Shown here: positions 9,501 through 18,981 of the stretch, piece after piece | Position numbering within the stretch: the first letter of the stretch is position 1 | Layout of the letters: each line of letters starts with the position of its first letter | Assembly: GCA_036703275.1 (NCBI GenBank) | Contig: DATNPK010000096.1 | Span: 1-64,000 of the forward strand | Reading direction: 5' to 3' | DNA: 64,000 bases | Origin: Coleofasciculaceae cyanobacterium | GTDB taxonomy: Bacteria > Cyanobacteriota > Cyanobacteriia > Cyanobacteriales > Xenococcaceae | Program-made: the position numbers and the translations under genes | Notes under the pieces: model-generated | Told to the model about the DNA's origin: nothing | Seen by the model: only the letters and a program-made list of their open reading frames with translations | Database searches by the model: none

Positions 9501-11777
9501 GCATCGTCTTGTTTACAGCTTTTCAGGTAAATTTTACACGGAAAATATTCAGCAGAAAAATTACAATCTGGGGATTATTACAACTGGCGGTACAACGGCA
9601 AACATTAGTGCCTTATTATGTGCGCGAAATTCAGGATTGTTAACCAAAGAAAAGTCTGGTGAGTTATCAAAAGAAAGCCTTTACAAAGTTCTGAGTCACA
9701 AAGGATATCAAGATATTGTTATCATTGGCTCTCGGCTAATGCATTACTCTCTCAATAAGGCAGCTTCCATATTAGGTCTGGGGACAGACAATATTGTTTT
9801 TATTGACAGTAATGATGACGCAAATTTAAATCTCAATCTGCTGGAAGCAAAAATCCGCGAGTGCAGAAGAAATAAGCTCTACATCCTGGCACTTGTGGGC
9901 ATCCCTGGAACAACAGAAACTGGTGAAATCGATCCTTTATGGGAAATGGGCGAAATCGCCCAGGAATTCGGCATTCATTTTCATGTGGATGGTGCTTGGG
10001 GTGGTGCGACGATATTTTCCGATAAGCATAAAGGAAAATTAAAAGGAATTGAGCGAGCTGATTCTATAACTATTTGTGGTCATAAACAGTTATATCTACC
10101 TCAAGGTATCAGTGTTTGTCTGTTTAAAGATCCGCAGATGTTAAACTCTGCGGCAACCACAGCTCGTTACCAAGCTCAGCAAGATACATTTGATGTGGGA
10201 CGATTCACAATTGAGGGATCACGCTCAGCGATTTCGTTGTGCTTACACAGTGCGCTTCATATTATCGGCAAAAGGGGATACGAGATCCTAATTAACAATG
10301 GCATAGAGAAAGCCCAATATTTTTCCAGACTTATAGAATTACTTAAACCGTTTGAACTTTTAATGCCACCAGCTTTGAATATCGTTAATTATCGATATAT
10401 TCCTAATGATTTAAGAGTAAAAGCACAACAAAAATCTTTGAGTGGCGATGACATCCAAAGAATTAATCAACTCAATACACAGATACAAAGAGAACAATTT
10501 GAACAGGGAATGATATCTAAGACTACTTTGATGGACACTGCCTATGGCAAAGACCAAGAAATTGTTGTATTTAGGGCTGTTTTGTCCAATCCAAATACAA
10601 CCGCTACAGATTTGCAAACTGTTCTTGAAGATCAATTGAGAATCGCCAATCAAATTGAAACAAGAAGTAACGATGAATCGAATGGTATAAAAGATCTCTC
10701 AGTTCAAGGAATTGGCTCGGATGATAGGGAAACTGCTGTCGTGCAAAAAGAAGCAATACATTTGCGGTTAGCGGACGATCTAAAAGCGGATTTAAAGAAT
10801 ATCTCCAAAAAAATACGGTTTCAATTGGAAAACCGATTGCCAACACACAAATATATATTTTGGACAAATATGGCAATCTTCTACCGCCGGGTATTACGGG
10901 GGAGCTATATGTAGGGGGAGATGGACTGGCACAAGGGTATTTAAATATGCCTGAGTTAACCCAGGAAAAGTTTATCCTCAATCCGTTTATTAAAGACAAC
11001 GGTAAAACTAAAAAAGCAAAAGAAGCAAGATTGTATCGGACTGGAGACTTAGCCCGCTGGCTGCCAAATGGTCATATCGAATTTCTAGGACGCATCGATC
11101 ACCAAGTGAAGGTTCGCGGTTTTCGCATCGAATTGGGAGAAATTGAAGCTGTTGTCAGCCAGCACCCAGCAGTCCGAGAAGCTGTAGTATTAGTCAGGGA
11201 AGACTCAGTAGATTCTCAACAAATAGTCGCTTATGTAGTTGCTCAACAAGAGCAAACTCTGACGATTACAGAACTACGGGAATTTTTGGAATCAAAGTTA
11301 CCAAACTACATGATTCCCAATGCTTTGCTTTTATTAGAGGCGCTACCATTAACACCTAATGGCAAAGTTGACCGTAAAGCACTACCTGTACCCGACCAAG
11401 TACGTCCTGAATTGGAAGCAGTTTATCTAGCACCTCAAACTGAGGTAGAAAAAACTATTGCTGATATTTGGCAAGAAGTTCTTGGTATTGAAGACGTTGG
11501 TATTCACGATAATTTCTTTTAACTAGGCGGTCATTCACTGCTTTTGGTTCAAGTTCATAGTAAGTTGCAAAAAATATTTCAGCAACTTTCATTAGTTGAT
11601 GTTTTTCAATATCCAACCATCAACTATTTAGCTAAATATTTAACTAAGTTACAGAAAAAAACACAAGTTGTTCGAGAAAATGTTCGTCAAAATAAAAGTC
11701 GCACGGCTTCAATGAATCGTCGAAAACAAGCTCGACAAAATTATCAGACTACAAAGTATCAATCAAATAAAGAATAA
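6551..11777 (+). pseudogene. NRPS remnant: TubC-C-A[PLP decarboxylase]A-PCP
   Basis: Residues 1-55 (MKTINELLSHLNSLDVKLW) form a TubC-type N-terminal docking domain. The condensation domain has the intact HHIVSDGWS motif near 7183. The adenylation domain starts about 8120. A 19-nt loss at 8385 removes the GGAYVP motif and ends the frame; it resumes as LDPNYPQERLAFM. A3 (IYTSGSTGRPKA), A4 (FVDHVAEIF) and A5 (NFYGSSEIAADVT, 9064) follow. Then comes a complete PLP decarboxylase (separate entry). From about 10818 the adenylation domain picks up in a frame shifted by one A lost from an A-run (VSIGKPIANTQIYILD, GELYVGGDGLAQGYL, GRIDHQVKVRGFRIELGE). The carrier is broken by TAA 11520-11522 where the Glu of FFELGGHS belongs. 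The tail after the carrier is basic and unlike a thioesterase. Confidence 0.92.
9118..10817 (+). other. PLP-dependent decarboxylase domain embedded in an adenylation domain
   Basis: About 567 residues, the size of a free-standing group II PLP decarboxylase, lie between core motifs A5 and A6. Visible landmarks are PTFIGHMTSALPDFMHDM (substrate-side N-terminal segment), ITTGGTTANISALL (phosphate binding), HVDGAWGGATIFSD (Asp523 of the local frame, pairs with the pyridine N) and GHKQLYLPQG (Lys555, Schiff base). The layout and the sequence around the Lys resemble the PanP/glutamate-decarboxylase group; PanP makes beta-alanine from aspartate. The domain itself has no stop or frameshift from start to end, although the host gene is broken on both sides. 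The substrate (Asp, Glu or other) cannot be fixed by eye; the beta-alanine-like code of the host adenylation domain favours Asp. Confidence 0.88.
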
Positions 11778-11856
11778 AGTTTATTCATTCATTTGATGAA
11801 ACGCTCTGCTCATAAACTATAAAACGTCAAGCAAAATTTACCAAAAAGCACTGTAA

Positions 11857-14800
11857 ATGGACATAGAAAATAATTTAGTTGATAGCTTTCATGATAAAGA
11901 TGAAATGGCTATTATCGGTATGGCAGGTCGTTTTCCTGGTGCAAATAACGTCAATATTTTTTGGCAAAATCTGCAAAATAGTATAGAGTCAATTTCTTTT
12001 TTTACTGATGAAGAATTATTATCTACAGGAGTAGAACCCACACTATTGAGTGACCATCGATATGTGAAAGCGGGTACTGTATTAAAAGATATAGAACTAT
12101 TTGATGCTTCATTTTTCGGTTTAACTCCTAAAGATGCAGAAATTACAGACCCGCAACACCGTATTTTCATGGAATGTGCTTGGTCAGCTTTACAAGATGC
12201 TGGTTATGATTCGGCAACTTATACTGGTCAAATAGGTCTTTTTGCTGGTACTACCGTCAGTAATTATTTATTATCAAATTTATATCCTAATCAAGATTTT
12301 ATAAAATCAGCTGGCGCGTTCCCCATTTTTATAGGCAATGATAAAGACCATCTAACTACACAAATTTCTTATAAGTTAAATCTTAAAGGACCAAGTGTAA
12401 ATGTTCAGACCACCTGCTCTACATCATTGGTGGCAGTTCACTTAGCCTCTCAAAGTTTATTAAATGGAGAAAGCGATATTGCACTTGCAGGTGGTGTTTC
12501 GATACAAGTTCCCCAAAAAACTGGTTATTTGTATCAAGAAGGAGAGATTAATTCTCCTGACGGACATTGCCGAGCCTTTGATGCTCAAGCTCAAGGAACT
12601 ATTTTCGGTAGCGGTTCGGGTGTGGTGGTCTTGAAGCGATTGTCAGACGCTGTTGTTGATGGCGATCGCATTCATGCGGTAATCAAAGCTTCAGCTATCA
12701 ATAATGATGGTTCTTTGAAGGTTGGATACACTGCTCCCAGTGTTGATGGTCAAACAGAGGTAATTTTAGAAGCACTAGCTTTGGCTGAAGTTGAACCAGA
12801 AACCATTAGCTATATCGAAGCTCATGGAACAGGAACCCCTTTAGGAGATCCGATTGAAATCGCGGCTCTCACACAAGCGTTCCGTACCAGAACAAATAAA
12901 AAAGGTTTTTAGCGCGATCGGGTCAGTCAAAACTAATATTGGGCATTTGGATGCAGCAGCGGGGGTAACAGGATTAATTAAAACTGTACTAGCACTAAAA
13001 AACAGACAAATACCTTCCAGTTTGCACTTTCAAGAACCAAATCCCCAAATAGATTTCGCCAATAGTCCCTTTTACGTTAATCATAAGTTATCAGAGTGGA
13101 AAACTAACGGGACACCTCGCAGAGCAGGTGTAAGTTCTTTTGGCATTGGTGGAACTAATGCCCATGTAATCTTAGAAGAAGCTCCCATGATTGAAGCTTC
13201 TGATGCTTCCCGTCCTTACCAATTATTGTTACTCTCAGCCAAAACCAGCACAGCTTTAGATACTGCAACAGCACAACTGCACACTTATTTTGAGCAAAAC
13301 CCCGATATTAACCTACCTGATGCAGCTTATACCTTACAAGTAGGTCGCCGGGATTTTGACTATCGCCGTGTAGTAATTTGCCAAGACCTAAATGATGCGG
13401 TGGAATCCCTTCACAGTCAAGACCCTCAAACTATTTTGAGTCACCATCATAAGTCAAATCACTGTCAGGTTATCTTCATGTTTTCAGGACAAGGCTCGCA
13501 ATATACAAACATGGGGAGAGAACTGTATGAAGTAGAACCAACATTTACAGAACATGTAGATATCTGCGCCGAAATTTTGCGATCGCACCTTGGTCTTGAT
13601 ATCCGTTCTCTACTTTACCCCAAGCACGAAGAGATTGAAACCGCTTCTAAACAACTTCAGCAAACAGCTCTCACCCAACCTGCTTTATTTGTTACAGAGT
13701 ATGCTTTAGCTCAGTTATTTTTATCTTGGGGAGTGTGCCCACAAGCAATGATTGGTCATAGTATTGGGGAATATGTCGCCGCAACTATTTCAGGTGTATT
13801 TTCTTTGGAAGATGCCTTAAAAACTGTGGCAAAAAGGGGACAGTTAATGCAACAAGTACCCCCAGGAAGTATGTTGGCAATTAAGCTTCCAGAAAAAGAG
13901 GTGTAGTTGTTGCTCGATAGAAACCAGTTGCCTCAACAATCCTTACAAATTGCAGTAGTTAACAGTCCATCTTCCTGTGTAGTTTCTGGAACAAACCAAG
14001 CCGTTGTAGCCTTAGAAAAGCAATTATCTTCTCAAGAAGTTCAATGTCGGCTGTTGCATACATCTCATGCTTTTCATTCTGTGATGATGGAACCTATCCT
14101 AAAAGCATTTAGCGAGGTATTCAAAACAGTCAAACTGAATGTACCACATATACGCTTTATTTCTAACGTAACTGGTGATTGGATTACTGAAAAACAAGCT
14201 ACAAATCCAGATTACTGGTGCCAACATTTACGAAAAACTGTAAGATTCTCGGATGGTATGTCCCAATTAGTACAGCAGTTTGAAGGTGTTTTTCTTGAAG
14301 TAGGACCGGAAAGAACTTTAAGCACATTGACGAGACAGCATTTAGATAGAAATACTCAGCAACAGATATTAACATCTTTACCTCATGTCAAAGAGCAACA
14401 ATCAGATGTTCGCTTTTTATTGCAAACATTAGGTTTGTTATGGCTTAGAGGTGTAGAAATAGATTGGTCGAAGTTTTATACTCATGAGCATCGTCATCGT
14501 TTGCCTTTGCCAACTTATCCTTTTGAACGACAAAGATACTGGATTGATGCTAAATCCCCTTCACCTTCTATAGATCAAAAATTAACAGCATCAGACAATA
14601 AACAAGATATCGCTAACTGGTTTTATGTGCCTTCATGGAAACGTTCTTTACTGTCTAATTCTCCCTCTAGTCAAATACAATCTAAATCAGAAAATTGGCT
14701 GTTTTTTATAGATGATCTAGAAATAGGCAAGCAATTAGTTGACGTATTTGGGAGTCAAGATAAAATGTTATTACTGTAAAGAAAGGAGAACAGTTTAGCA

Positions 14801-16282
14801 AATTAAGTGAAGACATTTATACAATAAATCCATTTAGAAGGGAAGATTACGATACTCTAATTAAAAAATTAGAATTATCAGGTCAAAAACTAGAACAAAT
14901 TGCTTATTTATGGAGCGTAAGTCATGATGAAACAAATCAATTAGGAAAATATTTAGAATTCAATAGTTTATTATTTCTCACCCAAAGCCTGAGTAAGCTA
15001 AAAATGAATAATAGCTTACGAATTTCGGTTATATCAAACAACATTCAAGATGTTAATGGTAATGAAAAACTCGACCCAGAGAAATCAGCAATATTAGTCT
15101 TGTGTAAAGTCATTCCGCAAGAGTATCCTAATATTAGCTGTAAGTGTATTAATATTGTTTTAACTAACCTCACAGACACACAAGAAAGACCAAAATATCA
15201 TCAAAGTATTATTGACCAACTTTTGATTGAGTTAACTTCTGTATCCTCAGATAATGTCGTTGTTTATCGCGATCGCTACCGTTGGATACAAACATTTGAA
15301 CCAGTTAGATTAGAATTAGTTGTTGACGAAAAAATACCTTTAAGAAAACAAGGCGTTTACCTATTTCCTGGAGGACTAGAAAGTATTGAAGTTGTGCTTG
15401 CAGAATACTTAGCAAAAACTTTTCAAGCGAAACTCATATTTATTGAGGATTCTACATTCCCAGAAAAAGATGATTTCTCACAATGGCTTGAAACTTATAC
15501 TAAAGATGATGAAGTGAGTTACAAAATTCAACAATTATTAGCATTAAAAAATAATGGGGCAAAAGTTTTAGTACTGCGTACAGATAAAACTAATTATGAG
15601 CAAATGTATCAAATCCTTGCCACTGAAAATATTGGACAAATTAACGGGGTTATTTGTTCAACTGAAATAAAGCGCAAACATATATTTGCTTCCATTCCAG
15701 AAATTACAACCACCAAATTAGAAAATAATTTAAAATTACAACCTCGTAAAATTTTAGTATTAGAACGAGTATTACAGAATAAAAACTTGGACTTTTGTCT
15801 AGTGTTTTCTTATTTATCTTCTATTTTAGGAGGATTTGGATTAGGTTTATATTCAGCAAGTAAGCAGTTAACAAATACTTTTATTAACCGACACAATCAC
15901 GATAATTGTTTACCATGCTATATTATAGATTGGGATAAATTAGAACTGAATGGAAATTAGAAACAAACAACGCTAGAGCAAGTATCTGGTTCAAAATTAG
16001 CTATTACCTCAACAGAAATAATAGAAGTATTCAAACGAATATTTTCTTTAAATTTAGGTGCGCAAATTATTCTTTTAACGGTAAATATAACTACGAGTAA
16101 AAATCAAATATTTAACCTGAATAAGAAAGAAAATGCACAATCTAATAATCAATTAGATTTAGGTTCGCATTACTCTAGACCTGGCCTTAGTATATTCCTA
16201 TGTTGCTCACACAAATAATTTAGAAAAACAAATTACGGAAATATGGCAAGAAGTACTTGGAATTGCAGAAATTGGTATGTAA
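11857..16282 (+). pseudogene. Type I polyketide synthase remnant: KS-AT-KR(degenerate)-ACP(start)
   Basis: A ketosynthase opens the protein: active-site Cys in TTCSTSLVA (near 12410) and His in EAHGTGTPLGD and NIGHLDAAAG. The acyltransferase has GHSIGEYVAA (near 13755) and HAFHSVMME; the HAFH motif is typical of malonyl-CoA specificity. A ketoreductase-type region follows. Its nucleotide loop reads GGLESIE instead of GGLGGIG and its active-site Asn position is Lys (LYSASK), so it may have been structural only. A carrier starts at ITEIWQEVLGIAEIG and is cut off at TAA 16280-16282. Lesions: frameshift near 12900, TAG 13904, frameshift near 14770, TAG 15958, frameshift near 16190. It sits 79 bp behind the NRPS and would have added one malonate unit. 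No thioesterase is seen. Confidence 0.9.
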
Positions 16283-16326
16283 TCCCCTAGATCTCTGGCT
16301 AGAAAGAGAATCAAAAAATCCAAGAT

Positions 16327-16440
16327 TATGAGAAATTTGAGCAATTTGTAAAGCAACATCAGGACAAGACACAACGTCAAATAGCAGAGTCGTGGGGAGA
16401 AAATCTGACTCAGCAAAACGTAAGTGATGGAATCAAAATA
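16327..16440 (+). mobile_element. IS630-type transposase N-terminal remnant
   Basis: The translation YEKFEQFVKQHQDKTQ, then RQIAESWGENLTQQNVSDGI, matches the helix-turn-helix start of IS630-type transposases, which typically read as a ...TQ..IA..WG...TQQNIS... pattern. Only about 38 codons remain and there is no catalytic part. It follows the truncated carrier domain by about 45 bp and so marks the downstream edge of the decayed synthetase cluster. It could come from the same element type as the transposase at the left edge. Confidence 0.65.
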
Positions 16441-16506
16441 TTGTCGATGCGGTGGCATTTGAATTGACAATATGTTGTCAATATAACTCGTAAGAAAGCC
16501 ACTAAC

Positions 16507-16665
16507 CTGAGGCCACACCCAACCACCGCCGAACAGTTCGACTCGAGTAACCCGCGATTTATCGCCGACAGATTTACGCTCCTCGCCCAGATGCGTGAGG
16601 AAGCTCCAGTAACATTCCTGCCCGCACTTAATGAGTTTAATACTTTCAAAATAGAAATAACGTAA
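16507..16665 (+). pseudogene. Cytochrome P450 N-terminal fragment
   Basis: The 52 codons before TAA at 16663 read AEQFDSSNPRFIADRFTLL, then AQMREEAPVTFLPALNE. This is the usual opening of bacterial cytochrome P450s (…F.adpy.l.a.mReeaPV…p…), which hydroxylate substrates. The rest of the enzyme, including the heme-Cys motif, is absent. G+C content is above that of the synthetase genes. It might have been a tailoring gene of the neighbouring cluster, or an unrelated arrival. Confidence 0.55.
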
Positions 16666-16677
16666 TTATTCACTCTC

Positions 16678-16797
16678 ATGCAAAATCAAGAACAAGCTGT
16701 AGTCTTCGACAAAGAATGCGCCTCTACCTAAGACGAAAGAGCGGCTAAACTTGCTCCGTTGCGTGACACACCTCATTTCAAGTTCTGTGGAAAATCT
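16678..16797 (+). pseudogene. SAM-dependent methyltransferase N-terminal fragment
   Basis: An ATG at 16678 opens MQNQEQAVVFDKECAST, a stop (TAA near 16729), then DERAAKLAPLRDTPHF. The pattern FDKxRAxxYDxRxAKLAPLRDAL is, as I recall it, the start of a class I methyltransferase group. The SAM-binding glycine motif is not present, so only the N-terminal stub survives. It is a fragment among fragments; the assignment rests on about 35 residues. Confidence 0.45.
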
Positions 16798-16815
16798 GAT
16801 TAGTGAATAATACTG

Positions 16816-16977
16816 ATGTTTGCCGTAATTGTTGGATTCGGTTACTTAGTTGCCAATACCGTCAACATCGGAATTAACCCCAATATTCCCCGGTTACTCC
16901 TTTACAGAGCAATAAGTGGCTCATATCATTTAGTTGGTATTTTGATGGTTAGCATTATTCTGGTTTCAATGAGATAG
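16816..16977 (+). CDS. Short hydrophobic ORF, unknown
   Basis: An ATG-initiated frame of 53 codons (MFAVIVGFGYLVANTVNIG … HLVGILMVSIILVSMR) ends at TAG 16975. It has two hydrophobic stretches and could be a small two-helix membrane peptide. It could equally be the 3' end of a lost membrane-protein gene, since its surroundings are all gene fragments. No clear ribosome binding site is seen. I do not recognise a family. Confidence 0.3.
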   Translation: MFAVIVGFGYLVANTVNIGINPNIPRLLLYRAISGSYHLVGILMVSIILVSMR

Positions 16978-17049
16978 TGATTTTGCCACCATTACTTACC
17001 CTGTTGTATATCCTTATTTGAACGACATTGAATAGAACGTAGGAAAAAA

Positions 17050-17568
17050 ATGAAAGCAATAATAATTAACGCATACGGCAATGAAGACGTTTTGGATTAC
17101 GTCGATGTCGAACGTCCAGAGCCGAAAGTGGACGAAGTTCTGGTGAAAGTTCACGTCGCGGCGGTCAATCCGGCTGACTGGAAAATCCGCGATGGGATGG
17201 GCGAAAGTTTCGGGTTCAAACTTCCGCCTCCCGATAATTTTCCACCTGACGATTGGCGGCGGCATAGTCCCCGCTTTCAAGGCGAGAATTTTTACCGCAA
17301 CTTAAAACTGGTCGAAGAAATCAAGCAAATCGCCGCTCAGAAACAGTGTACGCCTGCTTAACTTGCACTTGCCTGGCTGTTGGCAAAAGGCGAGGACATC
17401 ATCCCCATTCCCGGAACGAAATGTCAAGCACGGCTGCATGAAAATGTAGGGGCATTGGAGATTGTGTTGACGGCTGACGAACTGCAACAAATTGAAGCAA
17501 TGCTTCCGATTGGCTCTGCTGCGGGAACTCGCTATACCGAAGCATTAATGCACTTCGTTAATCGTTAG
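17050..17568 (+). pseudogene. Chimeric remnant: MDR oxidoreductase start joined to aldo/keto reductase end
   Basis: Codons 1-57 ([20 protein letters not shown] … [13 protein letters not shown]) are the start of a zinc-type alcohol dehydrogenase/quinone oxidoreductase. From about 17225 the same frame reads [17 protein letters not shown] and AAQKQCTPA, the C-terminal third of an aldo/keto reductase. TAA at 17359-17361 stands where the family has Gln (CTPAQLALAWLL), and the frame goes on through IPIPGTK and [14 protein letters not shown] to 17568. Two unrelated genes have therefore been joined, probably by a deletion, and the product is further broken by the stop. Confidence 0.75.
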
Positions 17569-17681
17569 TTAGACCGCAGCGCGCAGCTTAACTGAAGCAC
17601 CGATATCAATCAGAATGCTCATCATCATCAGACGGAACAATTTTTGCCCTTCAGGGGCTGAAACAATTACAGAACCTACTC

Positions 17682-18522
17682 ATGCAAAACACTTGCGAAC
17701 AAATGAAAGCAATGGCTGTGGACGAGTTCGGCGGACCAGATAAGCCAACTTTGCATACCTTACCGCTGCCTGCGGTGGACGCGGGCGAAGTTTTGATTCG
17801 CATCGAGATCGCCGGAATTGGCATCTGGGAGAGGTTGGAGCGCGAAGGTGAGCTAGTGTATAACGAAGTCCACTTCCCGCGCGTGCTGGTCGGCAACGGC
17901 GTCGAGCGGTTTGCCGTCGGCGATCGCGTTTACGCACAAATCTTCATGAATGACAAGGGAGGTAGCTATGCCCAATATGTCGTCGTCTCCGAAAAAACGG
18001 TCGCGCCAGTACCTGATGGTATCGATATGCTGATGGCGGGCGGACTGCCCATTGCCGGTGCGACGGCGCTAAACTAATTTGAATGTGCTGGGGACGGGCG
18101 AGGAGACCCGATTGATGCTGTGGGGTGCAAGCGGCGGCGTCGGTCACGTCGCGCTTCAACTGGCTCAAGCGCATGGGCGTGCAGGTTTTCGCCATTGCGC
18201 CCGACGGCTTTGATGCTGCGCTGGTGCTGGTGGGCGGCGACAAAGTTCAATCCAGCCTCAGTTTGGTGCGTCAGGGCGGGATCATTGCCTTCCCTAACGG
18301 CGTGATGCCTGAACCCAAAGCGCCCGAGGGTGTGGAACTGAAAAAGGCAATATGGCTTCGCCGACCCAGTGTTGTTCGACCAACTCAACCGATTGGTGAG
18401 CATCGGTGAGTTTCAAGTTCGCATCGCGCAGACGTTTCCGCTCGAAGAGGCGGCGCAAGCGCACAAAGCAATGAAAAAGCATTATCGGGGCAAAATCGTG
18501 TTGCGCGTGAGCGACGAATAAG
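17682..18522 (+). pseudogene. MDR-superfamily quinone oxidoreductase, G+C-rich, broken
   Basis: The start (MKAMAVDEFGGPDKPTLHTL), GVERFAVGDRVYA, LMLWGASGGVGHVALQLA (nucleotide-binding loop) and the end (FPLEEAAQAHKAMKKHYRG-KIVLRV) mark an NADPH:quinone-reductase-like medium-chain dehydrogenase. TAA at 18075, a frame change near 18165 and another near 18345 break it. About 30 residues after the nucleotide loop are missing (MGVQVFAIAPDGFDAAL). The DNA is clearly richer in G+C than its neighbours on both sides, which suggests acquisition from a high-G+C donor followed by decay. Confidence 0.8.
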
Positions 18523-18604
18523 AGCCTGTCTAAAGAATGTCGCTAGGAGTCTAGACGTGCGGTAGGTAATGTTCAATATGTAATGATAGGCTGTCCTACT
18601 GTCG

Positions 18605-18892
18605 TCACATCGGGGTATAACCGCTGAGCCAGTTCCACCGATAACGCTGATTCGCCTCGGGATACAGAAGCATCGGTGCATCAATGCTCGACTCCTCAAC
18701 CTCGACCTCACGGAGCAACTCGGCGACCTCTCGGCTTACCCCGACCACCAAGACGCAGGGGGCGTGCTCCTGCAAGTAGTCGGACAGACCCTTGGCTTCT
18801 CTCAGCCCCAGATTGGCGACTAGCCGCAGCGTCTTGACCAGCGGAACGACCCTTGACCCAGGCGACGTGACCCGGACTTGAAACTTCGACAT
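18605..18892 (-). CDS. Small protein resembling the ribosomal L7/L12 C-terminal domain
   Basis: This 95-residue protein contains VKTLRLVANLGLREAKGLSD and GVSREVAELLREVE. The pattern V(K)xxR…GLGLKEAK…V…GVSxExAExxxxxLE is that of the L7/L12 C-terminal domain, the part that contacts elongation factors. The N-terminal dimerisation part of L7/L12 is absent, so it is not the ribosomal stalk protein itself. A strong ribosome-binding site (AAGGAGG) lies seven bases before the ATG, and the frame is intact. The DNA is G+C-rich like the preceding pseudogene, so it may have arrived together with it. Its role is unknown. Confidence 0.6.
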   Translation of the reverse strand: MSKFQVRVTSPGSRVVPLVKTLRLVANLGLREAKGLSDYLQEHAPCVLVVGVSREVAELLREVEVEESSIDAPMLLYPEANQRYRWNWLSGYTPM

Positions 18893-18981
18893 TGTTGCCT
18901 CCTTGACTTTTTCGGTCGATCATTTAAGCTAACCCAACAGCGACAAACTTTGCAACTCAAACCCGGTGTCTAATGATCGGC

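Noticed and set aside
10604-10999. Long minus-strand frame across the decarboxylase/adenylation junction
   Set aside because: Antisense shadow of the NRPS; no family features.
11523-11777. Possible thioesterase or separate small gene after the third module
   Set aside because: It is the rest of the carrier domain behind a stop codon plus a basic tail; no GxSxG or other thioesterase motif.
541-16282. Sequencing error as the whole explanation for the broken cluster
   Set aside because: Several lesions are substitution stops or truncated domains, and the remaining 45 kb at the same presumed quality is intact; a minority of homopolymer indels could still be artefacts.
16207-16679. Two overlapping minus-strand frames
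   Set aside because: Antisense to the IS, P450 and ACP remnants; no codon or motif support.
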